From the NCBI RefSeq assembly GCF_000294495.1, contig NC_018526.1, forward strand, positions 124,001 through 188,000: a DNA stretch of 64,000 nt, read 5' to 3'. Origin of the DNA: Streptococcus suis S735 (lineage in GTDB: Bacteria; Bacillota; Bacilli; Lactobacillales; Streptococcaceae). Numbering within the stretch: the stretch's first letter is position 1; every line of letters begins with the position of its first letter. The notes beneath the pieces are model-generated. The model searched no databases. It saw only the letters and a program-made list of their open reading frames with translations, and had not been told where the DNA came from. This document shows positions 56,008 through 64,000 of the stretch, piece by piece. A program made the position numbers and the translations under genes.

Positions 56008-56215
56008 ATACTCTTCGAAACTCAAAATCAGACGTTGTTGACTTGATTTGATGAGTGTCAAGCTCCAGTGGAGCTTGACAGCCTGCTACCATAAAATAAG
56101 AAAGTAGCAGGGGTATATCTGCTCTTGGAGAAACGAACTTCGTTCACTCTATCTCCAACCTTCAAAGGTTTCCCAAACCTTTGAAACTAGTCTGATTTTG
56201 ATTTTCATTGAGTAT
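56008..56215 (+). repeat. BOX-like element, long copy overlapping the pepX stop
   Basis: Starts ATACTCTTCGAAACTCAAAA and ends TTGATTTTCATTGAGTAT at 56215. Internal palindromes are GTCAAGCTCC/GGAGCTTGAC, CCTGCTAC/GTAGCAGG, CGAACTTCG and TTCAAAGGTTT/AAACCTTTGAA. Its last base is the first base of the TTA that forms the minus-strand pepX stop codon. Confidence 0.85.
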
Positions 56216-58482
56216 TAGTGCGGTAAAATTAACTGTGATTGACTTAAATCAAGGTGGATTTGCCATTGAGAATTATCCCGAACAGTACACTCAAAGTCGG
56301 TTGTATAGAGAATCAACTCCAAGACATCGCCTTTTTTCAGCTGATAAATGGTCGGCTGCAGTTTCCAGGTCAGATTCATCCACTGTCCAGGCACCACTTC
56401 CTCGACAGTCATCAGGTCGGTGCGGTTTTGCAGGTTCATAAAGCCCTTGGTTACCAAGCGTTGTGGCATCTCCACATAGGGCAACTCCACCAGATTTTCT
56501 TGGGCATGGTAACGACCGTTGTCTAGACTCAATCTTGCTTTAGGCGCAGGGATTGGGGCTAGGCGTTTTTTATTTCCCTTGTCCAATAGCTGAGCGGATA
56601 AGAGGCCTTTAGCTACACTAGAAGCGACACGGAGTTTCAGCGTGACCTGCCCGTTAAGCAAGAGGCCCTCCGTTACAGGCAGTTCAATGCTGATTTGATT
56701 GGCTTTGCCTGCATAGAGGTCTTGGTGGAAGGCAGAGTAGGATTTGCCGTAGCGTTCAAAATCTTCTTGGGTATACTGATTGGCAACGGTCTGGCTTCCA
56801 GTACCTAGTGGCAAGACAGTCTCGTTTTCACCGCCAAAGGTGTCCAAGGTCGTCCAAGTTTGCTCACCGCTGTTGTCCTGCCAGATAACCGTTGGCAGTT
56901 GGTAGTTGTTCTCGTAGCCCAGTAGTTTCTGACTGAGCAGGGCGTTCATGGACTCGCGGAAGTCGATAGACTGCCAGTTGTTCATATAAACGTGGGCACC
57001 GTTGTGGAAGAAGAGGTGCTTCTTGATGTGACTAGGTAGGGCATGGAACATATTCCAGACATGGATTGGCTTGACATTCCAGTCCTGTGAGCCGTGGGTA
57101 AAGACCACCTCACACTTGACCCTATCAGCGTGGAGCAGATAATTGCGGTCATGCCAGTATTGATTGTAGTCACCGCTGGTGCGGTCCAGGGCAGCACGCT
57201 CGGCAGCCAGTCCTTTTTCGTAGGCTGCTTTATTGCGGAGGAAGTCACCTGCTTGCAAACTCTTGGAGTAGGTCAGGGCGGTCAAGCTGTCCAAATCTTC
57301 GCCTGGATAGCCACCAGGGCTGGTCACCAGCCCGTTTTCACGGTAGTAGTCATACCAAGAGGAAATCCCTGCTTCTGCGATGATGACTTCCAATCCGTCC
57401 ACGCCAGTTGTTGCCAAGGCATTGGACATGGTACCGAGATAAGACAGTCCCGTCGTCGCTACCTTACCATTGGCCCAATCGGCCTTGACCTCAAGCGAGC
57501 GAGTGTGGTCTGTGTAGGCCTTGGTGCGACCGTTCAGCCAGTCAATCACCGCTTTATAGCCCTCCACCTGTTGGTAGTCGCCAGATGTCATGTAGCCCGT
57601 CGAGCCCAGCGTGCCAACACCAGACACATGGAGGCTGGCAAAGCCGCGAGCGAGGAAGTAGTCATTGAGGGAGTACGAAGTAATGTGCCCCAGTTTTTCA
57701 GTAGCAGGGCTGACAGGCAGGTTCCGTTGGTCCAAGTCTAACTTGGTGATGCTGGCCTGCTTGACCTGAATGGTACCGACTTGTTTTTCAGCCAGTTCCC
57801 CTTCCATCTTATGCAGAGCCTTATCGCTGGCTACATCGTTAACTCCTTGATGATAAGGACTATTTGTAATCACCGCAGGGATTTTCCCGTCAAAGTGAGG
57901 ACGGAGGATGGACAGCTTAACAATATCTGTCTGCCCAGTCCCAGCTGTATCAACAGGCGTTTCGACATAGACCACCTCACGAATAAGGTTTTTGGTTGAA
58001 AAGGTTGCCATAGATTTGCCGTTGAAGAAGTGGTAGTGATTGTCCTCTGGAATCAGGTCATCGCTGACTAGCTGGTCAATCAAGGTGTTTCCAGACTTGG
58101 TGCGAGTATTGAGGAGCTGGTAGAGGTTGTCAATGATGTCCCCATAGACAATCGGGAAGTTGCTTTTCTCCACGAAATCCATGACATCTGTATAATCCAT
58201 ACCAGGCACAAAGCCCAGCAACTGAAAGGCGACTTGATAGAAAATCTGGTCAGTCAACTCACGGTCAGACTGGAAGAAGGTCAGAAGATCTGTGTCCCAT
58301 TCTGCGATCATGTTTGACAGGGCAAAGTCGGTGTTTGCTGTCAGGAAATGGCACTTTCTGACAAAGGTTTCTAAATTTGTCTTACTACTTGCATCAGGAA
58401 TCAGTTGAAATCCCAGAGTATCAAGTTCTTGCAAGTAGACGGAGGTCTCTTTTTTTATGAAAGAAAATTGATTAAAGCGCAT
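56215..58482 (-). CDS. pepX: Xaa-Pro dipeptidyl-peptidase
   Basis: A 755-residue S15-family serine peptidase that removes X-Pro dipeptides from peptide N-termini. It is usually cytoplasmic and here has no signal peptide. The N-terminal helical domain is typical of streptococcal/lactococcal PepX. The catalytic Ser347 sits in G-L-S-Y-L-G-T, with the Asp region [10 protein letters not shown] and the His region F-F-H-N-G-A-H downstream. A C-terminal jelly-roll domain follows. The stop codon falls inside a BOX-like repeat. Confidence 0.98.
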   Translation of the reverse strand: MRFNQFSFIKKETSVYLQELDTLGFQLIPDASSKTNLETFVRKCHFLTANTDFALSNMIAEWDTDLLTFFQSDRELTDQIFYQVAFQLLGFVPGMDYTDVMDFVEKSNFPIVYGDIIDNLYQLLNTRTKSGNTLIDQLVSDDLIPEDNHYHFFNGKSMATFSTKNLIREVVYVETPVDTAGTGQTDIVKLSILRPHFDGKIPAVITNSPYHQGVNDVASDKALHKMEGELAEKQVGTIQVKQASITKLDLDQRNLPVSPATEKLGHITSYSLNDYFLARGFASLHVSGVGTLGSTGYMTSGDYQQVEGYKAVIDWLNGRTKAYTDHTRSLEVKADWANGKVATTGLSYLGTMSNALATTGVDGLEVIIAEAGISSWYDYYRENGLVTSPGGYPGEDLDSLTALTYSKSLQAGDFLRNKAAYEKGLAAERAALDRTSGDYNQYWHDRNYLLHADRVKCEVVFTHGSQDWNVKPIHVWNMFHALPSHIKKHLFFHNGAHVYMNNWQSIDFRESMNALLSQKLLGYENNYQLPTVIWQDNSGEQTWTTLDTFGGENETVLPLGTGSQTVANQYTQEDFERYGKSYSAFHQDLYAGKANQISIELPVTEGLLLNGQVTLKLRVASSVAKGLLSAQLLDKGNKKRLAPIPAPKARLSLDNGRYHAQENLVELPYVEMPQRLVTKGFMNLQNRTDLMTVEEVVPGQWMNLTWKLQPTIYQLKKGDVLELILYTTDFECTVRDNSQWQIHLDLSQSQLILPH

Positions 58483-58521
58483 AAATTCTCCTCTTTTTTA
58501 GGATAATAGTCTATAATAGCT

Positions 58522-58550
58522 ATTATATCGGATAAGTCAATGTTTGTCTA
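58522..58550 (-). promoter_or_regulatory. pepX promoter
   Basis: Minus strand TAGACA (58550-58545), 17-nt spacer, TATAAT (58527-58522). An overlapping TTGACT offers an alternative -35 box. Confidence 0.7.
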
Positions 58551-58603
58551 AAAATTATCAGTATATATAGAGATATTAATGTATAAAACGACGATACAAT
58601 TAC

Positions 58604-58632
58604 TTGTAAAATGATGAAAATTTTTATACAAT
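58604..58632 (+). promoter_or_regulatory. cppA promoter
   Basis: TTGTAA (58604-58609), 17-nt spacer, TACAAT (58627-58632). Confidence 0.8.
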
Positions 58633-58663
58633 ATTGTAGAATGACTGAGGAGTGAAATGTATC

Positions 58664-59398
58664 GTGTTGAGAAAAAATGAAGCTATAGTCCCTATTTTAC
58701 GTATTAATAATAGGGCTATTAACCAAGGATTTTTAGAAGAAAATCTAGGAATGAAAACCAAGCTCGAAGATGGTCCTTTTGCTGATTTTGGAGATAGAAC
58801 AAGTCCAGAAGCGAAGCTCGTTTTGACAGAATCTCCTGGTAATCGCACCCGTGCTGTCGAAGGGCTTAAAAAACTGAATAAAATTGTGATAAAAGTAGAC
58901 AATGCCTCTGAAATTGAAGCTTTACTGGCGCAAGGGTCACAGTATAGTAAGCTCTACCAAGGAAAAAATGGCTATGGTTTTGAAGCTCTTTCGCCAGAAG
59001 GAGACACCTTTCTTTTACACGCAGAAGCATCTGTTGATGACCTAAAAGCAATCCTTCCACCTGTTCCATTTAAGGTGCAGGATGACTTTTCTGGTCTGAC
59101 CGCTTTTACAGTAGAGTCTGTCTGGATTAATACCCCACAAGCTAGTATTAGTCAAGACTATTATGAGGCTATCCTACCTCAACAAGCCTTTTTGCGTTTT
59201 GTTGGAGCAGAAGGTAAGGATTTATTAACTCCTGCAGAACAAGTTTGGGATTTAGAAGGCTTGCGTTTTCCCGTCGAGCAAGACTTTGATTGGGCGCATT
59301 TGGAAAGCCGGTTGGAAAGACCATTCTTTAAAGATAAAAAAGCGAGCTTTATCCAAACAGTTGACCCAAGTGGTATTGAATTGTGGTTCGAAAAATGA
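58664..59398 (+). CDS. cppA: CppA-family protein
   Basis: About 244 residues with two glyoxalase-like halves, matching streptococcal CppA. CppA was first described as a C3-degrading proteinase of S. pneumoniae, but it has a glyoxalase/VOC-type fold. Conserved stretches are I-V-P-I-L-R-I-N-N-R-A, L-V-L-T-E-S-P and G-I-E-L-W. Start is uncertain: GTG 58652 overlaps the GAGGAG site, so GTG 58664 (spacing 11) is chosen. No secretion signal is visible. The stop overlaps the next start (ATGA). Confidence 0.85.
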   Translation: MLRKNEAIVPILRINNRAINQGFLEENLGMKTKLEDGPFADFGDRTSPEAKLVLTESPGNRTRAVEGLKKLNKIVIKVDNASEIEALLAQGSQYSKLYQGKNGYGFEALSPEGDTFLLHAEASVDDLKAILPPVPFKVQDDFSGLTAFTVESVWINTPQASISQDYYEAILPQQAFLRFVGAEGKDLLTPAEQVWDLEGLRFPVEQDFDWAHLESRLERPFFKDKKASFIQTVDPSGIELWFEK

Positions 59399-60341
59399 GA
59401 CAAGTAATTTTAGACAAGGTTTCAGAGCAGATTGAGCAAGGAGTATATCCTGGTGTCAGTCTGGCTTTTTTTCTGATGGTCAGTGGCAGGAGTACTATCT
59501 AGGGACCCAGGATGGGCATACGCCAGTTGAGGCGGGTTTGACCTATGATTTGGCGTCTGTTTCTAAGGTGGTTGGAGTAGGGACTCTTGCGACTTTTTTG
59601 GTTAATAGCGGAGCTTTGGAGCTAGATAGGACCTTGCAGTCTTATTATCCAGCTTTTGCGGATAGTGAGGTCACCATTCGGCAATTATTGACCCATACTA
59701 GTGGTATTGATCCCTTTATTCCAAATAGGGATAGTCTGGATGCCGACCAGCTCAAGGAAGCGATTTTGAAGATTGCTGTAACGGATAAGAAAGCTTTCCT
59801 CTACACGGATATTAATTTTCTCTTACTGGGCTTTTTGTTGGAGGAATTGGGTAGAGACAGTCTAGACCAGCTGATTAGTCGAGACGTTCTAGAGCCCTTT
59901 GGTATGTTCCGAACCTCCTTTGGACCAGTCAGTCAGGCGGTGCCGACGGTTCGTGGCGTCAAAGCAGGTGTGGTGCATGATCCCAAGGCGCGTGTCTTGG
60001 GCCTCCACGCGGGAAGTGCAGGTCTCTTTTCGACCGTCAAAGATTTGGAAATCTTTTTGGAGCGCTATCTAACTGAGGATTTTGCGGCGAATTTAACGCA
60101 GGATTACGGTTTTGATGATAAACGCAAGCGGTCTCTGGCTTGGGATAAGAAGGGGGACTGGTTGTCGCACACAGGCTATACGGGGACCTTTATCATGTAT
60201 AACCGTCCCTTGCAGAAAGCTGCGATTTTTCTCTCGAATCGTACTTTTGACAAGGATGAGCGCGCCCAGTGGAAGTTGGATAGAAACCAGGTTATGGCCT
60301 TGATTCGTCAGGTCTTGGAGGAAGAAGAGGCTATTGACTAA
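59395..60341 (+). pseudogene. Serine hydrolase (class C beta-lactamase-like) with a frameshift
   Basis: Starts ATG 59395, coupled to cppA. After S-L-A-F-F the T run at 59466-59472 has seven T; eight would keep the frame. As read, translation stops at TAG about 35 codons in. The shifted frame continues as S-D-G-Q-W-Q-E-Y-Y-L-G-T-Q-D-G and runs to 60341 with A-S-V-S-K (SxxK nucleophile), Y-T-D and the H-T-G-Y-T-G triad motif of beta-lactamase/esterase-like hydrolases. An internal start at 59538 lacks the first strands and a ribosome site. A real frameshift, phase variation or a sequencing error are all possible. Confidence 0.85.
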
Positions 60342-60444
60342 TACTCTTCGAAAATCAAAATTATCCATTGTCAACTTGCCTTAATGAACTCCAGTTCTAT
60401 CTTCGACTTCGTTTCTTAGGCTACTTTTGATTTTCATTGAGTAT
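60341..60444 (+). repeat. BOX-like element, copy 3 (104 bp)
   Basis: Same ends and length as 9535-9638, with four substitutions. Its first base is the last base of the serine hydrolase TAA stop codon. Confidence 0.88.
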
Positions 60445-60448
60445 ATAT

Positions 60449-60664
60449 CAGTCATTTAGTTTTTCTTTTATTACTTCGACGATCGAGGAAACATCGTTTC
60501 CTTATTTCCAACTTCAAACACTCCACTGGAGTATTTGAACTCGCTTTGCCGTACTCTGCAGGGGGGACTTGCTCCGCAAGTGCTATCTCCAACCTTGCAC
60601 AGTCACTCGACTGTACAAGCTGTCCGCAGCTCGTTGCCTAGTACTAAAAGTAAACTAAAAGACT
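60449..60664 (+). repeat. MITE-like repeat with terminal inverted repeats, copy 3 (216 bp)
   Basis: Left end AGTCATTTAGTTTTTCTTTT and right end, read on the minus strand, AGTCTTTTAGTTTACTTTTA match over about 27 bp. Internal hairpins include GAGGAAACATCGTTTCC and ACTCCACTGGAGT. It follows a BOX-like element directly, as at 9535-9903. Confidence 0.85.
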
Positions 60665-60706
60665 ATAACTATCCTTCCGCAACACTCAGTAGATTTTTCG
60701 ACATAG

Positions 60707-60737
60707 TAAAAGGACCTGCATGTGCAAGTCCTTTTGT
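60707..60737. terminator. pflB terminator (usable on both strands)
   Basis: AAAAGGAC-C-TGCA / TGCA-A-GTCCTTTT stem with A and T flanks. Confidence 0.85.
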
Positions 60738-60747
60738 GTCTGCTTGA

Positions 60748-63093
60748 TTAAGCTTGACCTGAAACTTCAGCAGCGTGGTCGTCCATTGAAAGAACTTCGT
60801 GGAAGACACGTTGAGTCAATTCAGTTTTTTGCTCTTTAGTGAGGTATTTAGTGTTTACGCAGTATCCAGAGATACGAACGATAACATCTTCACCAGCCAT
60901 GATTTTTTCATAAACGTCGTTCAAGTCCATAACGTTCAAGTTAACGTGTTGACCACCTTGCTCAAAGTAACCATCAAGGATTGTTACCAAGTTGTTTACT
61001 TGCTCATCGAATGTTTTACCAAGCGCTTTTGGAGAAACTTGAGTAGTCAATGAGATACCGTCGTTGGCATGTTTGAAGTTGAGTTTAGAAAGGGTATTCA
61101 AGTTTTGCAACCAACCACCACGAGCTTTAGAAGTTGGGTTAGCACCTGGTGGGAAGAATTCTACCTTAGTAGTGTTCACAGAACCATCTTCATTGAGGAA
61201 TACACCACGGTGAACTGGAGAGTTACCTGTTTGTTTAGAGTAAGCAACGTTAGAAGTGATTGTCAAGATAGATACTGTAGCTTCAGCATTCTTGTACAAT
61301 TTATGTTTGTTCAAACGAGTGAAGAATGCTTCCATGAGCCATTTCGCAATATCATCTACACGGTCATCGTCTTCACCATAGCGTGGGAAGTCACCAGTTA
61401 CTTCGTAGTCGTAGATAAATCCATCTTCATCACGGATTGGTTTAACTTGTGCATACTTGATTGCTGACAATGAGTCAACAGTGTTTGCGAAACCACAGAT
61501 ACCGAAGCCCATGTTAGCACGAAGGTGAGTTGGCAAGAATGCCATTTGAACTGCTTCGTAGTTGTATTTATCTGTCATGTAGTGGATGATATTCATGGCA
61601 TCAACATATGTATCAGTCAACCAGTCAAGGGCGATTTCAAAGTTCTTAACCACTTGGTCGTAGTCAAATACTTCAGATGTGTTTGGTTCAACACCGTCGA
61701 ATACTTTGTAATCTTTGTGAACGTCATCGTAACCGTTGTTCCAGCTTGAAAGAAGGGCTTTAAGGACGTTTACGCGAGCACCAAAGTATTGGATGTTGTG
61801 GCGTTGGTCTTCGCTTTCTGGATCAAGTGGAGATACACAGCAAGAGATACATGACATTTCACCATAACCATCTTTCGCCATTGTTGTCACACCTTCATAT
61901 TGGATAGAAGAGTGTTTGTGGCTCATTGCCATACAGTAGCGACGGAATGAATATGGAAGTTGGTCTGACCAAAGAACTGTCAAGTTTGGTTCTGGAGAGT
62001 TACCGATGTTGTCAAGTGTGTTCAAGAAACGGTAGTCCATCTTAGTAACACGGTGACGACCATCGTTACCCATACCTGCCATAGATGTTGTCAAGAATGT
62101 TGGGTCACCAGAGTAGATTTCGTCGAAGGCTTTTGTACGAGCGAATTTCACTGTACGAAGTTTCAATACGAAGTCATCAACAAATTCTTGGATTTCAGCC
62201 TCAGTAAATGTACCACGAGCCAAATCACGTTCAGCGTAGATGTCAAGTACGATTGGCACACGACCAAGAGAAGTTGCTGCACCGTTGATAACACGACATA
62301 CAGCCATGAAAGCAATGTTTGTCCATTGGATAGCTTCTTTAGTGTTCATTGCAGGTTTGCGAACATCAACACCATAGTGATCACCTAAGCGTACAACTTG
62401 TTGCAATGCTTGGTACTGCATGTTGATTTCTTCACGAAGACGGATTGATTCTTCATCGATTTCAGTAATGGCATTCCAGTCAGCTACTTTTTCTTCCATC
62501 AAGTAGTCTGCACCGTAAAGTGCCAAACGAGCGTACATACCGATGATACGACCACGTGAGTATGCATCTGGAAGACCAGAAACGTGGTGTGAGTGGCGAG
62601 CACGACGGATGTCAGCGGTGTAGGCACGGAAGATACCGTCGTTTACAGTTGTAGCGTGTTTTGTATAGATTTCATGAAGGAGTGGGTCTGGAGTATAGCC
62701 GTTTTCGATAAGAGTTGTTTCAGCCATACGAATACCACCACGTGGCATGAAATTGAGTTTGAAGAGCTCATCGTTTTGGATACCGAAGATGAGTTCGTTC
62801 TCTTTATCGATGAAACCTGCTGGAATATCAGCGATAGAAGTAGCACGATCTACGTCCATTGGGAAGCGAGTGTCTTCGTAGCCAGCTTTTGTTTCTTCGA
62901 TGATTTTTTTGATATGAAGTGAACGCTCAGTTGGGCCTGCGAGGAAGCTTTCATCTCCATCGTATGGAGTGTAGTTGGCTTGAACGAAGTGTGTTACACT
63001 TGCCTTATCTTGCCAATCTGTACCTTTAAAGCCTTCCCAGGCTTGGGCGAAAATGTCTTCAGCAACATTTTTTGTTTTAACTTTTGTTGACAT
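60748..63093 (-). CDS. pflB: Pyruvate formate-lyase
   Basis: A 781-residue glycyl-radical enzyme that splits pyruvate into formate and acetyl-CoA under anaerobic conditions. The paired catalytic cysteines are in S-C-I-S-C-C-V-S-P. The C-terminal radical Gly is in R-I-S-G-Y-C-V-N, where most PflB proteins have Ala after Tyr. Codon bias is strong. Activation needs PflA encoded elsewhere. A cre-like site overlaps its promoter, and a strong stem-loop starts a few nucleotides into the mRNA. A streptococcal pfl-dinB neighbourhood is common. Confidence 0.98.
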   Translation of the reverse strand: MSTKVKTKNVAEDIFAQAWEGFKGTDWQDKASVTHFVQANYTPYDGDESFLAGPTERSLHIKKIIEETKAGYEDTRFPMDVDRATSIADIPAGFIDKENELIFGIQNDELFKLNFMPRGGIRMAETTLIENGYTPDPLLHEIYTKHATTVNDGIFRAYTADIRRARHSHHVSGLPDAYSRGRIIGMYARLALYGADYLMEEKVADWNAITEIDEESIRLREEINMQYQALQQVVRLGDHYGVDVRKPAMNTKEAIQWTNIAFMAVCRVINGAATSLGRVPIVLDIYAERDLARGTFTEAEIQEFVDDFVLKLRTVKFARTKAFDEIYSGDPTFLTTSMAGMGNDGRHRVTKMDYRFLNTLDNIGNSPEPNLTVLWSDQLPYSFRRYCMAMSHKHSSIQYEGVTTMAKDGYGEMSCISCCVSPLDPESEDQRHNIQYFGARVNVLKALLSSWNNGYDDVHKDYKVFDGVEPNTSEVFDYDQVVKNFEIALDWLTDTYVDAMNIIHYMTDKYNYEAVQMAFLPTHLRANMGFGICGFANTVDSLSAIKYAQVKPIRDEDGFIYDYEVTGDFPRYGEDDDRVDDIAKWLMEAFFTRLNKHKLYKNAEATVSILTITSNVAYSKQTGNSPVHRGVFLNEDGSVNTTKVEFFPPGANPTSKARGGWLQNLNTLSKLNFKHANDGISLTTQVSPKALGKTFDEQVNNLVTILDGYFEQGGQHVNLNVMDLNDVYEKIMAGEDVIVRISGYCVNTKYLTKEQKTELTQRVFHEVLSMDDHAAEVSGQA

Positions 63094-63117
63094 GAGGGTT
63101 CTCCTTTTATGCTTTTG

Positions 63118-63140
63118 GGTATCGACTTGCTATCGATACC
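63118..63140 (-). promoter_or_regulatory. 5'-terminal stem-loop of pflB mRNA
   Basis: GGTATCGA / TCGATACC, an 8-bp perfect stem with a 7-nt loop, starting about 5 nt from the predicted mRNA 5' end. Such a position can shield an mRNA from 5' decay. Confidence 0.7.
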
Positions 63141-63151
63141 AACATGTCATT

Positions 63152-63180
63152 ATTATACCATTTGAAAACACTTTCTACAA
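63152..63180 (-). promoter_or_regulatory. pflB promoter
   Basis: Minus strand TTGTAG (63180-63175), 17-nt spacer, TATAAT (63157-63152) preceded by TGG. Confidence 0.88.
63163..63176. promoter_or_regulatory. cre-like site in the pflB promoter
   Basis: TGAAAACACTTTCT, 12 of 14 to TGWAANCGNTNWCA on the plus strand, but with CA instead of the central CG. It lies between the -35 and -10 boxes. Confidence 0.5.
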
Positions 63181-63366
63181 GACAAAAATACTTGAAAATA
63201 AATGAAAAACCTTTCAAGGAATATGAAAAAAATTGAAATATAGAGTTGGTATTTTCAAAATAAATTTCTGCTTGTATTTGTAATAAGGTGATAAGCTGTC
63301 GTTTATTGTATTGGTAAGATGGCTGGTTCAACGAATCTAAAGGCTGAAACTTCCTAAGAAATGCGG

Positions 63367-63372
63367 TATAAT
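63367..63372 (+). promoter_or_regulatory. dinB -10 box
   Basis: TATAAT 36 nt before the ATG; the -35 is weak (CTGAAA at 63344-63349, 17-nt spacer). No SOS-type operator is recognised. Confidence 0.6.
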
Positions 63373-63408
63373 ATAGCGAGTTAAACTTGTAAACAGGAAG
63401 AGGCAGTC

Positions 63409-64000
63409 ATGTTAATTTTTCCCTTAATCAATGATTTATCTAGAAAAATTATTCATGTAGATATGGATGCTTTTTTTGCTGCCATTGAGGTCAGGGATAG
63501 CCCTGCTTTGAAGGGCAAACCTGTTATCATTGGGGCTGACCCAAGACTATCTGGCGGTAGAGGAGTGGTGTCTACCTGTAATTATGAGGCGCGTGCCTTT
63601 GGGATTCACTCGGCTATGTCCTCAAAAGAGGCTTATGAGCGTTGTCCTCAGGCGATTTTCATTTCTGGCAATTATGAAAAATATCAGGAAGTTGGGCGAC
63701 AGGTTCGAGAAATTTTCCATCGCTATACTGATTTGGTGGAGCCCATGTCTATCGATGAGGCTTACTTGGATGTAACAGAAAATAAGTTGGGCATCAGCTC
63801 TGCGGTTAAGATTGCCAAGCTTATCCAATACGATATTTGGAATGAATTGCATCTGACAGCTTCCGCAGGTGTTTCCTATAATAAATTTTTGGCAAAAATT
63901 GCCTCTGATATGGAAAAACCGCACGGTTTGACCTTGATTCTACCTGAAGATGCTGTTGGTATTCTCGCCTCCCTGCCTGTTGAAAAATTTCACGGTGTGG
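63409..64000 (+). CDS. dinB: DNA polymerase IV (3' end outside window)
   Basis: N-terminal 197 residues of a Y-family translesion polymerase. The first catalytic motif is [12 protein letters not shown] (about residues 15-26) and the second is [18 protein letters not shown] and the [16 protein letters not shown] palm region are intact. The frame is still open at the right edge, near P-V-E-K-F-H-G-V. It starts at ATG 63409 after GGAAGAGG, divergent from pflB. Confidence 0.96.
   Translation, partial: MLIFPLINDLSRKIIHVDMDAFFAAIEVRDSPALKGKPVIIGADPRLSGGRGVVSTCNYEARAFGIHSAMSSKEAYERCPQAIFISGNYEKYQEVGRQVREIFHRYTDLVEPMSIDEAYLDVTENKLGISSAVKIAKLIQYDIWNELHLTASAGVSYNKFLAKIASDMEKPHGLTLILPEDAVGILASLPVEKFHGV

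Overview
The window looks like a chromosomal segment of a Streptococcus, most probably Streptococcus suis. This is inferred from gene order (ssbB-groESL-rpsLG-fusA, gapA-pgk-glnRA, tsaB-rimI-tsaD, pflB-dinB), low G+C, ATP-synthase-free fermentative metabolism genes, YSIRK/LPXTG surface proteins, rocS and cppA, and dispersed BOX-like repeats. No rRNA, tRNA, CRISPR array, phage or intact IS element was recognised. Species assignment comes from reading the sequence, not from a database search.

Layout. 1-3.6 kb: thioredoxin-like protein (5' cut by the window), DUF1002 secreted protein, YtpR, DUF2785 protein, and the competence single-strand binding protein SsbB with a ComX/SigX cin-box. 3.7-9.5 kb: groESL under a combined CtsR box and CIRCE operator, then the str operon (rpsL with a structured leader, rpsG, a 0.5-kb intergenic region of three tandem hairpin units with compensatory base changes, and fusA with its own promoter). 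9.5-18.4 kb: repeat-rich gap, lipoprotein endopeptidase PepO, gapA, pgk, a duplicated hairpin-rich gap, a FUSC-like membrane protein, and glnR-glnA with a perfect GlnR operator. 18.6-23.3 kb: rpoY-rnjA (minus) and tsaB-rimI-tsaD (plus).

23.3-32 kb: a divergently transcribed alpha-galactoside locus (AraC-type regulator; lipoprotein, two permeases and GH36 alpha-galactosidase, with no ATPase of its own) with cre sites, then azlC-azlD and a YeiH-family exporter. 32.4-38 kb: a very large YSIRK/DUF1542-repeat surface protein whose reading frame is cut by an in-frame TAA just before its C-terminal LPNTG sorting region. 38.2-44.4 kb: two-gene ABC exporter and a HI0933-family flavoprotein (minus), GH1 glycosidase, and the chromosome-segregation protein RocS. 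44.7-50.2 kb: an ascorbate-type PTS operon (PRD regulator, IIB, IIC) ending in a split transketolase. 50.4-60.3 kb: membrane GDPD, a frameshifted ybaB, agaS with a palindromic operator, a proline-rich LPXTG protein with a G5-like domain, pepX (minus), cppA and a frameshifted serine hydrolase. 60.7-64 kb: pflB (minus) and the 5' part of dinB.

The strongest leads are the covarying tandem hairpins between rpsG and fusA, two interspersed palindromic repeat families (BOX-like elements that overlap stop codons, and a second family with terminal inverted repeats, one copy 17 nt from the tsaB start), and three disrupted reading frames: a nonsense mutation in the giant adhesin and single-base homopolymer indels in ybaB and the serine hydrolase. 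The two homopolymer indels could also be sequencing errors.
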